Below the pieces are notes generated by a model that saw only the letters and a program-made list of their open reading frames with translations, did no database searches and was not told the DNA's origin. Of a stretch of 64,000 bases of DNA, positions 8,348 through 16,291 are shown one piece after another. Made by a program: the position numbers and the translations under genes. Where the stretch lies: contig CAZEYA010000002.1 in NCBI GenBank assembly GCA_964516515.1, forward strand, positions 5,454 through 69,453, written 5' to 3'. Source of the stretch: JANNOG01 sp964516515. GTDB lineage: Bacteria > Actinomycetota > Actinomycetes > Actinomycetales > JBBAYJ01. Within the stretch, counting starts at the first letter, position 1; the number at the start of each line of letters is the position of its first letter.

Positions 8348-8743
8348 TCAGAGCGCAGGCAGGGTGTTGACCATGCTCTGGGCGGCTCGTTCGAGGTAGT
8401 CCCACAACTGGGCCTCGTACAGCGGCGGCAGGTCCAGCGACACCACGGCCGCCCGCATGTGCCGCAGCCAGCGGTCCCGGGCGTCGGGGTCGACCGCGTA
8501 CGGGGCGTGCCGCATCCGCAGCCGTGGGTGGCCCCGCTGGTCGCTGTACGTCGTCGGCCCGCCCCAGTACTGCTCCAGGAACAGCAGCAGCCGCTCGGCG
8601 GCCGGGCCGAGGTCCTCCTCGGGGTACATCTCGGTCAGCACGGGGTCGGCGGCGACACCGGCGTAGAACCGCTCGACGAGCCGCCGGAACGTCTCGTGCC
8701 CGCCGACCGCGTCGTAGAACGTCTGCGTTGCCGGTTCGTTCAC
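8348..8743 (-). CDS. glbO: Group II truncated hemoglobin (trHbO)
   Basis: 131 residues, the usual size for truncated hemoglobin. Blocks include FYDAVGGHETFRRLVERFY, EQYWGGPTTYSDQRGHPRLR and MRHAPY with the proximal heme ligand His79. Trp92 (RDRWLRHM) corresponds to TrpG8, which marks group II, and Tyr27/Tyr40 fit the B10 and CD1 positions. It probably binds oxygen and detoxifies NO or peroxide near the membrane; M. tuberculosis GlbO is the best studied relative. Its ATG overlaps the stop of the DUF4229 gene by 4 bases. Confidence 0.93.
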   Translation of the reverse strand: MNEPATQTFYDAVGGHETFRRLVERFYAGVAADPVLTEMYPEEDLGPAAERLLLFLEQYWGGPTTYSDQRGHPRLRMRHAPYAVDPDARDRWLRHMRAAVVSLDLPPLYEAQLWDYLERAAQSMVNTLPAL

Positions 8744-9048
8744 TGCTCGCTCGCGTCACGACGAGCGGGTGGCGGGGTCCGGGAGGCGTCGGCTGCGGCG
8801 TCCTCGGCGGCGGCATCCGTCCGGAGGAACTCCGAGAACCGCTCCCGGGGTGGCGCCTCGCGTCGCTGCAGCAGGGCGGCCGCGACGGACTCGCGCTGCC
8901 GGCGGAGCAACACATAGGACAGCGCCAGCGACACCACGGCCGCCAGGCCGACGGCCAGCAGTCCCTGGGCGCCGAGGGCGCGGAGACCGACGTAGGCGAC
9001 GACGAACAGGCCGATCCGCAGCGCCGAGTAGACGGCTATGGGGCGCAT
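8740..9048 (-). CDS. DUF4229 small membrane protein
   Basis: 102 residues with two membrane segments near the N-terminus (about 7-25 and 30-48), then a charged Arg/Glu/Ala-rich cytoplasmic tail. This is the pattern of the actinobacterial DUF4229 family, often found near menA. Its stop overlaps the glbO start (ATGA), so the two are cotranscribed. The function is unknown. Confidence 0.75.
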   Translation of the reverse strand: MRPIAVYSALRIGLFVVAYVGLRALGAQGLLAVGLAAVVSLALSYVLLRRQRESVAAALLQRREAPPRERFSEFLRTDAAAEDAAADASRTPPPARRDASEQ

Positions 9049-9080
9049 GAGACCAGCGTAGGCCGCCTTACGCTGGCCTC

Positions 9081-9278
9081 GTGCTCTGGCTCCGCGCTGC
9101 CGTCGTGCTCGTCGTGGTCGGGCTCACCGTCTACGCCTTCATCGACTGGTTCCAGACACCACCGCCGCAGGCACGGGCGCTGCGTTACGCCTGGTGGATC
9201 GTCATCATCCTGCTGCTGCCGGTCGTCGGACCGATGCTGTGGCTGTGGGCGGGCCGGCCGTCCAGCTCGCCGCCGTAG
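9081..9278 (+). CDS. PLDc_N-like small membrane protein
   Basis: 65 residues from a GTG at 9081. Two hydrophobic segments (about 5-22 and 37-57) surround a short loop. The second segment ends in LLLPVVGPMLWLWAGRP, the signature end of the phospholipase D N-terminal-like (PLDc_N) small proteins. It is divergent from the DUF4229 gene across 32 bases. No enzymatic domain is present and the function is unknown. Confidence 0.7.
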   Translation: MLWLRAAVVLVVVGLTVYAFIDWFQTPPPQARALRYAWWIVIILLLPVVGPMLWLWAGRPSSSPP

Positions 9279-9377
9279 ATCTCCGCTGGGTCACTGGTTC
9301 GCCACGGTCGGCCCATCGTGGAGAGTCAGTCGCGTACCACTGGGACCCTGTCGATACTGACTGCTGTGGCCACCGGG

Positions 9378-10082
9378 TCAGTCGATCGGCCCGCGCTGGC
9401 GCACGATCGTCATCCGGCGCACGTGCGGCTCCACGACAGCCGGCGCCGCCAGCCAACGCAGCACCGCGGGAGCGTGGCTGAGTACGAGCTCCGGCTCGCG
9501 GGTCCCTTCCAGCACACCGCCGAGAATCGCGCGCCGCCGCCGTCCCCGGGCTCCCAGCCACGCGGCGGTGACCAACGCCGACCGTTCCGAGCCGTTCAGG
9601 TGGCGATCGATCAGCGGTGCCAGGCTCCACTCGACGAGGTCCAGCGCGGCCAGCAACGGTTGCCGCATCGCCTCGATCGTGGTGCCGCACTGCTTGGCGT
9701 CCGTGGCGCGGCCGCCGTCCTGCCAGCGCAACGCCGCGCCCTGCGCGCGCTCGCGGGGCGAATCCAGCGCGGCCAGTCGCTGCTGCGCCCGCGCGACGAC
9801 CGCTGCCGGCCGGCCGTCATCGCCGGCCGAGCTCGGTAGCCGTTGCTGCAATGCCGGCCACAGCGTGCTGCTCTGGGCCTGGCGATAATGGTGCAACGAG
9901 TCCAGCACCTCCCACACCCACGAGCCGACGACCCGGGCGCGGGCCTCGTCACCGTCCGGGACGGCCAGGATGACGTCGGGCAGCAGGTCGAACTCGCGCC
10001 GGAACATCCGGTGGATGTCGGCGACCTCGGCCCCGAACGCGCCCCCCGCCTCGTCATCGGTCACGGGTTCGTTATCGGTCAC
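9378..10082 (-). CDS. Hemerythrin-like (HHE) domain protein with incomplete metal ligands
   Basis: 234 residues from a GTG at 10082 that overlaps the menA stop by 4 bases. The layout follows the HHE cation-binding fold: IHRMFRREFDLLP, later LHHYRQAQSSTLWPAL, then a helix ending LAPLIDRHLNGSE. In true family members the second block reads HH..ED.LLWP; here the acidic ligand is replaced by Gln/Ser, and the third block has lost part of its His/Glu set. Iron binding may be lost. The coupling to menA is probably positional only. Confidence 0.6.
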   Translation of the reverse strand: MTDNEPVTDDEAGGAFGAEVADIHRMFRREFDLLPDVILAVPDGDEARARVVGSWVWEVLDSLHHYRQAQSSTLWPALQQRLPSSAGDDGRPAAVVARAQQRLAALDSPRERAQGAALRWQDGGRATDAKQCGTTIEAMRQPLLAALDLVEWSLAPLIDRHLNGSERSALVTAAWLGARGRRRRAILGGVLEGTREPELVLSHAPAVLRWLAAPAVVEPHVRRMTIVRQRGPID

Positions 10083-10978
10083 GGTGCCGCCAAGCTTAGT
10101 CCGAGGCCCAGCAGCAGGCCGTGGGCCAGCTGGTACTGCCCGGTGGTGGCAAGCACCGGGATCAGTGCCGGACCCGTGGCGCCGGCGGCGACGGTCCGTG
10201 CGGCCACCACGCCCAGCAGCGACGCCGGCAGCGCCAGCAGCGCCCAGGGCGTGGCCAGCAGCGCAGCAGCGACGGTCGTCACCAGCGGGGTGAGCAGCAG
10301 CGCGAGGTAGAGCCGCCAGGTACCGCGATCGCCGAGGCGGACCGCGAGCGTGCGCTTGCCGGCCCGGGTGTCGGTGGGGATGTCGCGCAGGTTGTTGACC
10401 ACGAGCAGGGCGCAGGCCAGCGCCCCGACGCCGACGGCGGCAGCGGCGGTGGCGGCCTCGACCCGGTCGGCCTGGGTGTACGTCGTGCCGAGCACCGCGA
10501 CGAGACCGAAGAAGACGAACACCGACACCTCGCCGAGCCCCGCGTAGCCGTAGGGTCGCCGGCCTCCGGTGTAGAACCACGCAGCCGCGATGGCGGCCAC
10601 CCCGACCACCAGCAGCCACCAGTGGCCCGACACGGCGATGAGCGCGAACCCGGCCAGCGCGGCGACACCGAAGGCGATCAGCGCCGCGGTCAGCACGGCG
10701 CGAGGCGTGGCGGTCCGGCTGCCGACCAGGCGCAGCGGACCGACGCGTTCGGCGTCGGTCCCGCGGATGCCGTCGGAGTAGTCGTTGGCGTAGTTGACGC
10801 CGACCTGCAGCGCCAGCGCGACGACGAGTGCGAGGACCGCCCTACCGGGCTCGGTCGCCCCCAGTCCGATGGCGCAGCCGGTGCCGGCCGCCACGGGGGC
10901 GAGCGCGGCGGGCAGGGTCCGCGGCCTGGCGCCCGTCACCCAGTCCTGCGCCGTCCCCACGGTCAGCCATCGTGACAC
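10079..10978 (-). CDS. menA: 1,4-dihydroxy-2-naphthoate polyprenyltransferase
   Basis: 299 residues, an integral membrane UbiA-superfamily enzyme that attaches the polyprenyl tail to 1,4-dihydroxy-2-naphthoate and makes demethylmenaquinone. ARPRTLPAALAPV opens the protein, and NYANDYSDGIRGTDAER carries the Asp-rich prenyl-diphosphate/Mg site. About eight or nine hydrophobic helices follow. The GTG start at 10978 lies 12 bases after the PLDc_N-like gene. The minus-strand run CPBP-like gene, menE, PLDc_N-like gene, menA, hemerythrin-like gene has gaps of 25 bases or less and reads as one operon. Confidence 0.95.
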   Translation of the reverse strand: MSRWLTVGTAQDWVTGARPRTLPAALAPVAAGTGCAIGLGATEPGRAVLALVVALALQVGVNYANDYSDGIRGTDAERVGPLRLVGSRTATPRAVLTAALIAFGVAALAGFALIAVSGHWWLLVVGVAAIAAAWFYTGGRRPYGYAGLGEVSVFVFFGLVAVLGTTYTQADRVEAATAAAAVGVGALACALLVVNNLRDIPTDTRAGKRTLAVRLGDRGTWRLYLALLLTPLVTTVAAALLATPWALLALPASLLGVVAARTVAAGATGPALIPVLATTGQYQLAHGLLLGLGLSLAAP

Positions 10979-10990
10979 GCGGGAGCCGAT

Positions 10991-11320
10991 TCAGCGGCGG
11001 TCTTCGTCGGATGCGCCGTCGCCGTCGTCGAGGTCGCGGCCACGCTCTGCGCGATTGTTCAAGCCGCGTAGGAAATCCGGATCGTCGTCCGGTCCCAGCA
11101 CACTGGGTGTGGCGCGAGGTCCCGCGCCGGGTGGCCGCTGCGGGCGCGGGCGACCAGCGATCAGCCAGGCTACGCCGCCGAGGATCGGCACCAGGACGAT
11201 GAGCGCCACCCAGGCCAGTCGAGGCAGTCCCCGGACTTCCGGTCCGGGCGATCGCGAGACATCAAAGAGGCAATACAGTGCGAATCCCACGATGATGAGG
11301 GTGGGCAGGTATCGCAACAT
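10991..11320 (-). CDS. PLDc_N-like small membrane protein
   Basis: 109 residues. Two membrane segments (about 4-20 and 35-55) with FDVSRSPGPEVRGLPRLAW and a second segment ending VPILGGVAWLIAGRP match the PLDc_N small-protein pattern. An Arg/Pro- and Asp-rich cytoplasmic tail follows. The gene sits 4 bases after menE and 12 bases before menA, an arrangement common in actinobacteria. The function is unknown; a membrane scaffold for menaquinone enzymes is speculation. Confidence 0.75.
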   Translation of the reverse strand: MLRYLPTLIIVGFALYCLFDVSRSPGPEVRGLPRLAWVALIVLVPILGGVAWLIAGRPRPQRPPGAGPRATPSVLGPDDDPDFLRGLNNRAERGRDLDDGDGASDEDRR

Positions 11321-11324
11321 CTTG

Positions 11325-12575
11325 CTATCTTCCCTCGTTCGATGCGTCCTCGACAGCCGGGGGGGTCCGGGTGCCGGCGAGCAGTGCCGACACGGCGCGC
11401 CGGTCAGGCTTGCCGGGTCCCGTGACGGGCAGTAGGTCCACTACATGGATCTCCGGTGCCGCCCACCGGCCGAGTTGCGTGACCACAGTCCGCCGCCACT
11501 GGTCGCGCCGTCGCTGCGTCGCGGTGGCGCCTCCCGCGACGACGATCGCGGCGGCAACCCGTTGCCCCCACCGCGGATCGGGAAGCCCCACGACGACGAC
11601 GTCGGCGACGCCCGGCTGGGCACGCAGGACGTCCTCAACGGTTCGGGGCGACACCTTGTACCCACCGGTGACGATCATGTCGTCAGCGCGCCCGACGACC
11701 TCCAGCCGGCCGTCCTGCCAGCGTCCGAGGTCGTCGGTGACGAAGCTTCGGGCCCCGCTCGGCGTACTGCGGAAGGCGGGGTCGCCTGGCCTGCCCCGGT
11801 ACCCGCGGGCCACCACGGCTCCGGAGATGACGATGCGCCCGCTCGGATCCACCGACACCGACACCCCGTCCAGCGCCGTGCCGTCGTAGACGCACCCGCC
11901 GCATGTCTCGCTGGCGCCGTACGTCTCCACCAGTCGCACGCCAGCGGCCCGCGCGGCCTCGCGGGTCGTCGCCGGCAGTGCCGCACCACCGACGAGGACG
12001 GCGTCGAAGCTCGCCAGGGCCGTCACTGCTGCGGCGCCACCGGCGAGCACACGCGAGACCTGGGTGGGAACGAGTGAGGCATAGCGCCTGGCGCCACGCG
12101 TGGCGTGGGTGCGGGCGGCCGCTTGCAGGAAGACCTCCGGGGTGAAGCCTGCTCTCAGGTCGCACGAGACCGGTGTGGTGCGGGCGATGAGGGACCGCAC
12201 GCACACCATGACCCCGGCGACGGTGTGCGCGGGCACGCCAAGCAACCAGGTGCCGGGGCCGCCCAGACGGTCGTGGGTCGCGCCGGCCGAGGCCAGCAGC
12301 GCGGACGCGCTGAGCAGGGCCGGCTTGGCCGAGCCGGTGGAGCCGGAGGTGGACACGACCGCTGCGGTGGGGTCCGCGGTGTCGTCCTCGTCCTCGCCGA
12401 AAGGTGTGCCGGCGGCCACCTCGGCAGGGGACGGCCGGTCCGCCGGGTGCGGGTGGACCGCTGGGCCGGCACCGGACAGCGCCTCGCGCAGCGCGGGGAG
12501 CAGGTGCGTGGTCGCGTCGGAGTCGCTGACGATCGCTAGCGCCAGTACCGACCTCATCGAGCGAGTGACGCCCAC
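11325..12575 (-). CDS. menE: O-succinylbenzoate-CoA ligase
   Basis: 416 residues (410 if the ATG at 12557 is used). It activates o-succinylbenzoate with ATP and CoA in menaquinone synthesis. Acyl-adenylate motifs are present: the P-loop VSTSGSTGSAKPALL, LVETYGASETCGG, VTDDLGRWQDGRLEVVGRADDMIVTGGYKVSP and a C-terminal domain ending in VTGPGKPDRRAV, whose Lys is the usual catalytic residue. The N-terminal region before the P-loop is short, as in actinobacterial MenE. It follows the CPBP-like gene after 25 bases. Confidence 0.93.
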   Translation of the reverse strand: MGVTRSMRSVLALAIVSDSDATTHLLPALREALSGAGPAVHPHPADRPSPAEVAAGTPFGEDEDDTADPTAAVVSTSGSTGSAKPALLSASALLASAGATHDRLGGPGTWLLGVPAHTVAGVMVCVRSLIARTTPVSCDLRAGFTPEVFLQAAARTHATRGARRYASLVPTQVSRVLAGGAAAVTALASFDAVLVGGAALPATTREAARAAGVRLVETYGASETCGGCVYDGTALDGVSVSVDPSGRIVISGAVVARGYRGRPGDPAFRSTPSGARSFVTDDLGRWQDGRLEVVGRADDMIVTGGYKVSPRTVEDVLRAQPGVADVVVVGLPDPRWGQRVAAAIVVAGGATATQRRRDQWRRTVVTQLGRWAAPEIHVVDLLPVTGPGKPDRRAVSALLAGTRTPPAVEDASNEGR

Positions 12576-12600
12576 GCGAGCCTCGTCGCCGAGCGGGGCG

Positions 12601-13455
12601 TCAGGGGGTCGCCGTAGCGGGCGCGCCGCGGCGAGCCGCCGCGGGTGCCAATGGGCAGCCGATGCACGCGGGGGAGTTGGGGTCGTGCCCGCCGCACCCG
12701 ACGCCGGTGCTGCCGGCGCCCGCGCTCGCCGACACGCGACTGCCTCGTATCCCGAGTGCGGCGACGACCAGCAGCAGCGTGACGTGACCGGCGACGGCGA
12801 CGCCGACCCAGCCGGTGATGACCACGGCCAGGCCGAGGACCAAGCCGGCGAGGGTCGCCGTTACGGTGGCGCCGCGGCCCCGGGTCAGCCGGGTGGCACC
12901 GAAGGCCAGTGCAGTCAGCGCCACCGCGGGCACGGCGGCCATGCCGCTGGCCAGCAGCCAGCCGAGCACCGCTCCCCGGAACAGCACCTCCTGGGCGGCG
13001 GCGCCCACCAGGGCGGGCAGCAGCTGACCCGCGCGTGTGGGTGCGGCGGTGCGGACATCTCTGGAGCTGGACCCGGACCTGGACCGTGCCGGAGGCGGCG
13101 CTGCGGGGCGGGTCAGGACGTACCCGAGTGCGGCCGCGCCGAGAGCAGCGATCGCGGACGCCGACACGAGCGTCGCCGGCCGGGCGGTTCCCGCCCAGTC
13201 GACGTCCGCCAGCGACACCGTGATGACGCCGACCTGCGCCCCGACGACCGTCGCCACCGCCACCAGCCAGCGCGCGCTACGGCGGCTGCGCTGCACGACG
13301 TGGATCGGCCGGGGGTCGTGAGCCATTCGGCGAAGCAGCACGTGCTCGAAAAACGTCCCCGCCATGATCAGGACGAGCAGGGCGGCGCCGGCCGCCCACC
13401 ACGCCACCGAGGTCGTCGGGAACTGGGTCGTCGCTGCGGACAGCACGGAATCCAC
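12601..13455 (-). CDS. CPBP-like intramembrane protease relative with eroded active site and Cys-rich tail
   Basis: About 284 residues with seven or eight membrane segments. AAAQEVLFRGAVLGWLLA aligns with CPBP motif 1 (EExxxR), but the first Glu is Gln. Motif 2 (usually FxxxH) reads FGATRLTRGRG without the His. The later AGHVTLLL may keep one ligand. Proteolysis is therefore doubtful. The C-terminus carries GVGCGGHDPNSPACIGCPLA, a cluster of three Cys and one His that could bind metal. The start is uncertain among GTG codons at 13455-13464; menD starts 45 bases away on the other strand. Confidence 0.6.
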   Translation of the reverse strand: MDSVLSAATTQFPTTSVAWWAAGAALLVLIMAGTFFEHVLLRRMAHDPRPIHVVQRSRRSARWLVAVATVVGAQVGVITVSLADVDWAGTARPATLVSASAIAALGAAALGYVLTRPAAPPPARSRSGSSSRDVRTAAPTRAGQLLPALVGAAAQEVLFRGAVLGWLLASGMAAVPAVALTALAFGATRLTRGRGATVTATLAGLVLGLAVVITGWVGVAVAGHVTLLLVVAALGIRGSRVSASAGAGSTGVGCGGHDPNSPACIGCPLAPAAARRGAPATATP

Positions 13456-13500
13456 CACCGGCACCCCAGCAGCGTAGGCCGGTGGGAAACACTGCCTGCT

Positions 13501-15150
13501 GTGGACTCCCCGTCGACCGCGACCGTGACCGCCCGCTCGCTCGTCGACGGCCTGGTCGCCGCCGGGGTGCAGGAAGTCGTGCTGTGCCCCGGGTCGCGTA
13601 GCGCACCGCTGGCCTATGCGGTGCACGCCGCTGACGCCGCGGGCCTGCTGCGGCTGCACGTCCGCATCGACGAACGCTCCGCCGGCTTCACCGCGCTAGG
13701 GATGGGCCGGGTGACCGGCCGCCCCGCGGTGCTCGTGACCACGTCGGGTACCGCGGTGGCCAACCTGATGCCCGCGGTACTGGAGGCGCATCACGCGGGG
13801 GTGCCGCTGCTCGTGATGTCCGCCGACCGGCCCGAGCGGTTGCGTGGCACGTGGGCCAACCAGACCTCGGATCTGCAGCCGGGGTTGTTCGGCCCCGCGG
13901 TCCGGTGGTCGCGTGACGTGACAGCCGCCGCTGAACCCGCGTGGGGGTCATTGGTCGCCGAGGCTGTCGCCGCGGCGACCTCGCCCGCCGGTCCCGTCCA
14001 CCTCAACGTCGGATTCGACCATCCTCTGGTACCGCCCGACCTGTCGTGGCGACCGGCGGCGGCTCCCGGGCGGCCCGCTTCGCCAGGCCCCACCGCGCCA
14101 CCGCCGCTGGCGCATGCATTGCCGCAACTGCTGCCGCTCGGCGCGCGGACGGTCGTGGTAGCCGGGGACGGCGCGGGCCCTGATGCGCGGGCACTCGCCG
14201 AGGCGGCTGGCTGGCCGTTACTGGCCGAACCCACCTCGGGGTCGCGCGGTGGGCCGTGTCGGATCAGCGGTTACCGGCTGTTGCTCAACGGCCCACTGGG
14301 CAGGGCGGTCGAGCGTGTGGTGGTCTTCGGCCGGCCGACGCTGTCGCGGCCGGTGACCCAGTTGTTGGCACGCCCCGATCTCGTCCTCGTCGTCGTCGGA
14401 CGGGGGGCGCATTTGGCGGGCGCGCCAGGTCGTGCCGCGCAGTCAGTGCCCGGCCGGGTGGGAGTCGACAGCCGGGAGGATGGCGGATGGCTGGACGCGT
14501 GGCGCCATGCCGGGCGGGAGGCGGCCGAGGCCATCGAAGCGGTGCTGGGTGAGTCGCGGGCCGCCGACGGGCTGGCCGGCTACGACGTCGCTCGCGAGGT
14601 CACCGCCGCCACGGGTCCCGATGTCGGTCTCGTCCTCGCGGCGAGCAATCCCATCCGTGACGTCGACCTCGCTGCAGGTGACGTGGCCGCCCGCTTCGCG
14701 ATCGCCAATCGGGGCCTGTCGGGCATCGACGGCACGGTGTCCACGGCCGTCGGCGCGTCCCTGGCTATGGGCCCCGTCCGGGTGCTGGTGGGAGACCTGG
14801 CGTTGCTCCACGACAGCAACGCCCTGCTGCTGGGTCCGGGTGAACCTGCGCCCGCGCTGCAGGTCGTCGTGGTCAACGACGGCGGCGGCGGCATCTTCGG
14901 GTTGCTGGAGCACGGCGAGGACCGGTTCGCGGCCGCATACGAGAGGGTCTTCGGGACCCCGCAGCGGGTCGACTTGCAGGCGTTGTGCGCGGCCCACGGC
15001 GTGCGCCAGACGACGGTCAGCGACATCACGGGCCTGTCGCGGGCATTGGCCACGTCGCCTTCACCCGGGATCGAGGTGGTCGAGGTGCCCGTCCGGCGGG
15101 ACCGCGAGCGGAAACTGGCCGAGCGACTCGCCGCTGCCGTCGCCAGGTAG
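13501..15150 (+). CDS. menD: 2-succinyl-5-enolpyruvyl-6-hydroxy-3-cyclohexene-1-carboxylate synthase
   Basis: 549 residues from the GTG at 13501. It is a thiamine-diphosphate enzyme joining isochorismate and 2-oxoglutarate. Blocks: VVLCPGSRSAPLAYAV and IDERSAGFTALGMG at the N-terminus, TTSGTAVANLMPAV, RPERLRGTWANQTSDLQPG, and the C-terminal cofactor domain NRGLSGIDGTVSTAVGAS with GDLALLHDSNALLL. The frame is open for a further 1.4 kb upstream, but that part lies opposite the CPBP-like and menE genes and has no MenD homology, so the start is here. MenD is separated from the other men genes by strand. Confidence 0.95.
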   Translation: MDSPSTATVTARSLVDGLVAAGVQEVVLCPGSRSAPLAYAVHAADAAGLLRLHVRIDERSAGFTALGMGRVTGRPAVLVTTSGTAVANLMPAVLEAHHAGVPLLVMSADRPERLRGTWANQTSDLQPGLFGPAVRWSRDVTAAAEPAWGSLVAEAVAAATSPAGPVHLNVGFDHPLVPPDLSWRPAAAPGRPASPGPTAPPPLAHALPQLLPLGARTVVVAGDGAGPDARALAEAAGWPLLAEPTSGSRGGPCRISGYRLLLNGPLGRAVERVVVFGRPTLSRPVTQLLARPDLVLVVVGRGAHLAGAPGRAAQSVPGRVGVDSREDGGWLDAWRHAGREAAEAIEAVLGESRAADGLAGYDVAREVTAATGPDVGLVLAASNPIRDVDLAAGDVAARFAIANRGLSGIDGTVSTAVGASLAMGPVRVLVGDLALLHDSNALLLGPGEPAPALQVVVVNDGGGGIFGLLEHGEDRFAAAYERVFGTPQRVDLQALCAAHGVRQTTVSDITGLSRALATSPSPGIEVVEVPVRRDRERKLAERLAAAVAR

Positions 15151-15178
15151 CGCTCCCGTCACCCCCCTCACTCCTCTC

Positions 15179-15284
15179 CGCCATTTGTCGACAAACGGTG
15201 GCCCGGCAGGCCCTGCCCGCCTGCGTTTGTGGACAAATGGCGGTGGGGGGAGGCCCTCAGGCGTGCGTTTGTGGACAAATGGCG
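15179..15284. repeat. Three copies of a 19-bp near-palindromic element between menD and the CAP gene
   Basis: CGTTTGTGGACAAATGGCG occurs at 15224-15242 and 15266-15284. The reverse complement with one base changed (CGCCATTTGTCGACAAACG) occurs at 15179-15197; its core TTTGTCGACAAA is a perfect palindrome. All three lie between two convergent genes. They may act as transcription end stems for both genes, as protein sites, or be copies of a dispersed extragenic palindrome. Confidence 0.8.
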
Positions 15285-15296
15285 ACGAGGGGGGGG

Positions 15297-16187
15297 TCAG
15301 GCGCCGAAGTTCTGGACCCACCAGGGTCCGCCGCTGCCCTCGGCATAGCCGACACCGAGATCGGTGAAGGCGCAATTGAGGATGTTGGCCCGATGGCCGC
15401 TGCTGTTCATCCAGGCGTCCATCACGGCCGCGGCGTCGCGTTGGCCCTGAGCGATGTTCTCGCCCGCGGTCCGGTACGAGTAGCCGGCCGCGGTTATCCG
15501 GTCGAAGGGGGAGCGACCGTCCTGACTGTCGTGCGAGAAGTACCCGTTGGCCTTCATGTCCTCGGCGTGGCCGTCGGCTGCCGCGGTCAGGGCGGGGTGC
15601 AGAGAAAGCGCACCACATCCGGCGCCGGCGCGTTGCGCGTTGACCAGGTCGAGGATCTCCTGCTCCACGGTGGCAGCCCCAGCAGCCGGCGGAGCAGGGG
15701 CCGTGGTGGGAGCCGGTGGCGGCGGCGCCGTCGTGCCCGGCGGCGGCGTTGCCGACGTGGGCGCCGGTGCAGTGGTCGCCGGCGTGATGCTCGGCGGCGC
15801 CGCCCCGGTGGTCGTCGGGCTGGAGCTGGGCGCCGCCGCCCTCGACGGTGCGGGCGCCGCCGAGGTCGGGGCTGTGGCCGAGACCGACACCGACACCGAG
15901 GGATCGGGCGTCGATGGCGTGCCCAAGGCCACCCGCGGGGCTCGGGTACGCGTACCGGCCCGGCTCGCTCCCGGGGCGGTGCGATCCGGAAACACGACCG
16001 AGGCCGTCGGGCGTCCGACGTCGGCGACGACGAAACCCCCGCGGCGCGCCTCATACGCCATGGCCAGGCCGGTGATGGTGCCGAGCGTCGTCACGGCCGC
16101 CAGGATCCAGGCGCCGAGCCGCACCGTGGCCCGGCGACGCTCGTCACGCCGACGGGCCCGCCGCGGACCTGACCGGGCCGAGGTCAT
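15297..16187 (-). CDS. Membrane-anchored or secreted CAP-domain protein (SCP/PR1 family)
   Basis: 296 residues. An Arg-rich N-terminus precedes one membrane segment (about 24-46) that works as an anchor or signal. Residues about 75-170 are an Ala/Pro/Thr/Ser-rich linker, as used to cross a cell wall. The C-terminal CAP domain (about 172-296) shows EQEILDLVNAQRAGAGC, HAEDMKANGYFSHDSQDG, AGENIAQGQ and NSSGHRANILN, including the conserved His and Glu pockets. Bacterial members of this family have unclear roles. The gene is monocistronic and convergent with menD. Confidence 0.85.
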   Translation of the reverse strand: MTSARSGPRRARRRDERRRATVRLGAWILAAVTTLGTITGLAMAYEARRGGFVVADVGRPTASVVFPDRTAPGASRAGTRTRAPRVALGTPSTPDPSVSVSVSATAPTSAAPAPSRAAAPSSSPTTTGAAPPSITPATTAPAPTSATPPPGTTAPPPPAPTTAPAPPAAGAATVEQEILDLVNAQRAGAGCGALSLHPALTAAADGHAEDMKANGYFSHDSQDGRSPFDRITAAGYSYRTAGENIAQGQRDAAAVMDAWMNSSGHRANILNCAFTDLGVGYAEGSGGPWWVQNFGA

Positions 16188-16291
16188 CGGCTACTCCGGG
16201 CTCGCAGCGGCGGGGCACATATTCAGACGCACGACTCACACACGCCGCGCGGGGCCCGGCAGGTTTCAGCTCGACCGCGTCCGGGGGCCCG

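Noticed and set aside
6685..8370. 561-codon open frame on the plus strand
   Set aside because: It is exactly opposite the alpha-glucosidase gene, whose catalytic motifs are all intact; composition (Arg/Val/Pro/His) is that of an antisense shadow.
12100..13500. Very long reading frame on the plus strand continuing into menD
   Set aside because: It lies opposite menE and the CPBP-like gene, is Arg/Gly/Ala-rich and has no MenD homology. MenD starts at its normal N-terminus at 13501; the extension is a high-GC artefact.
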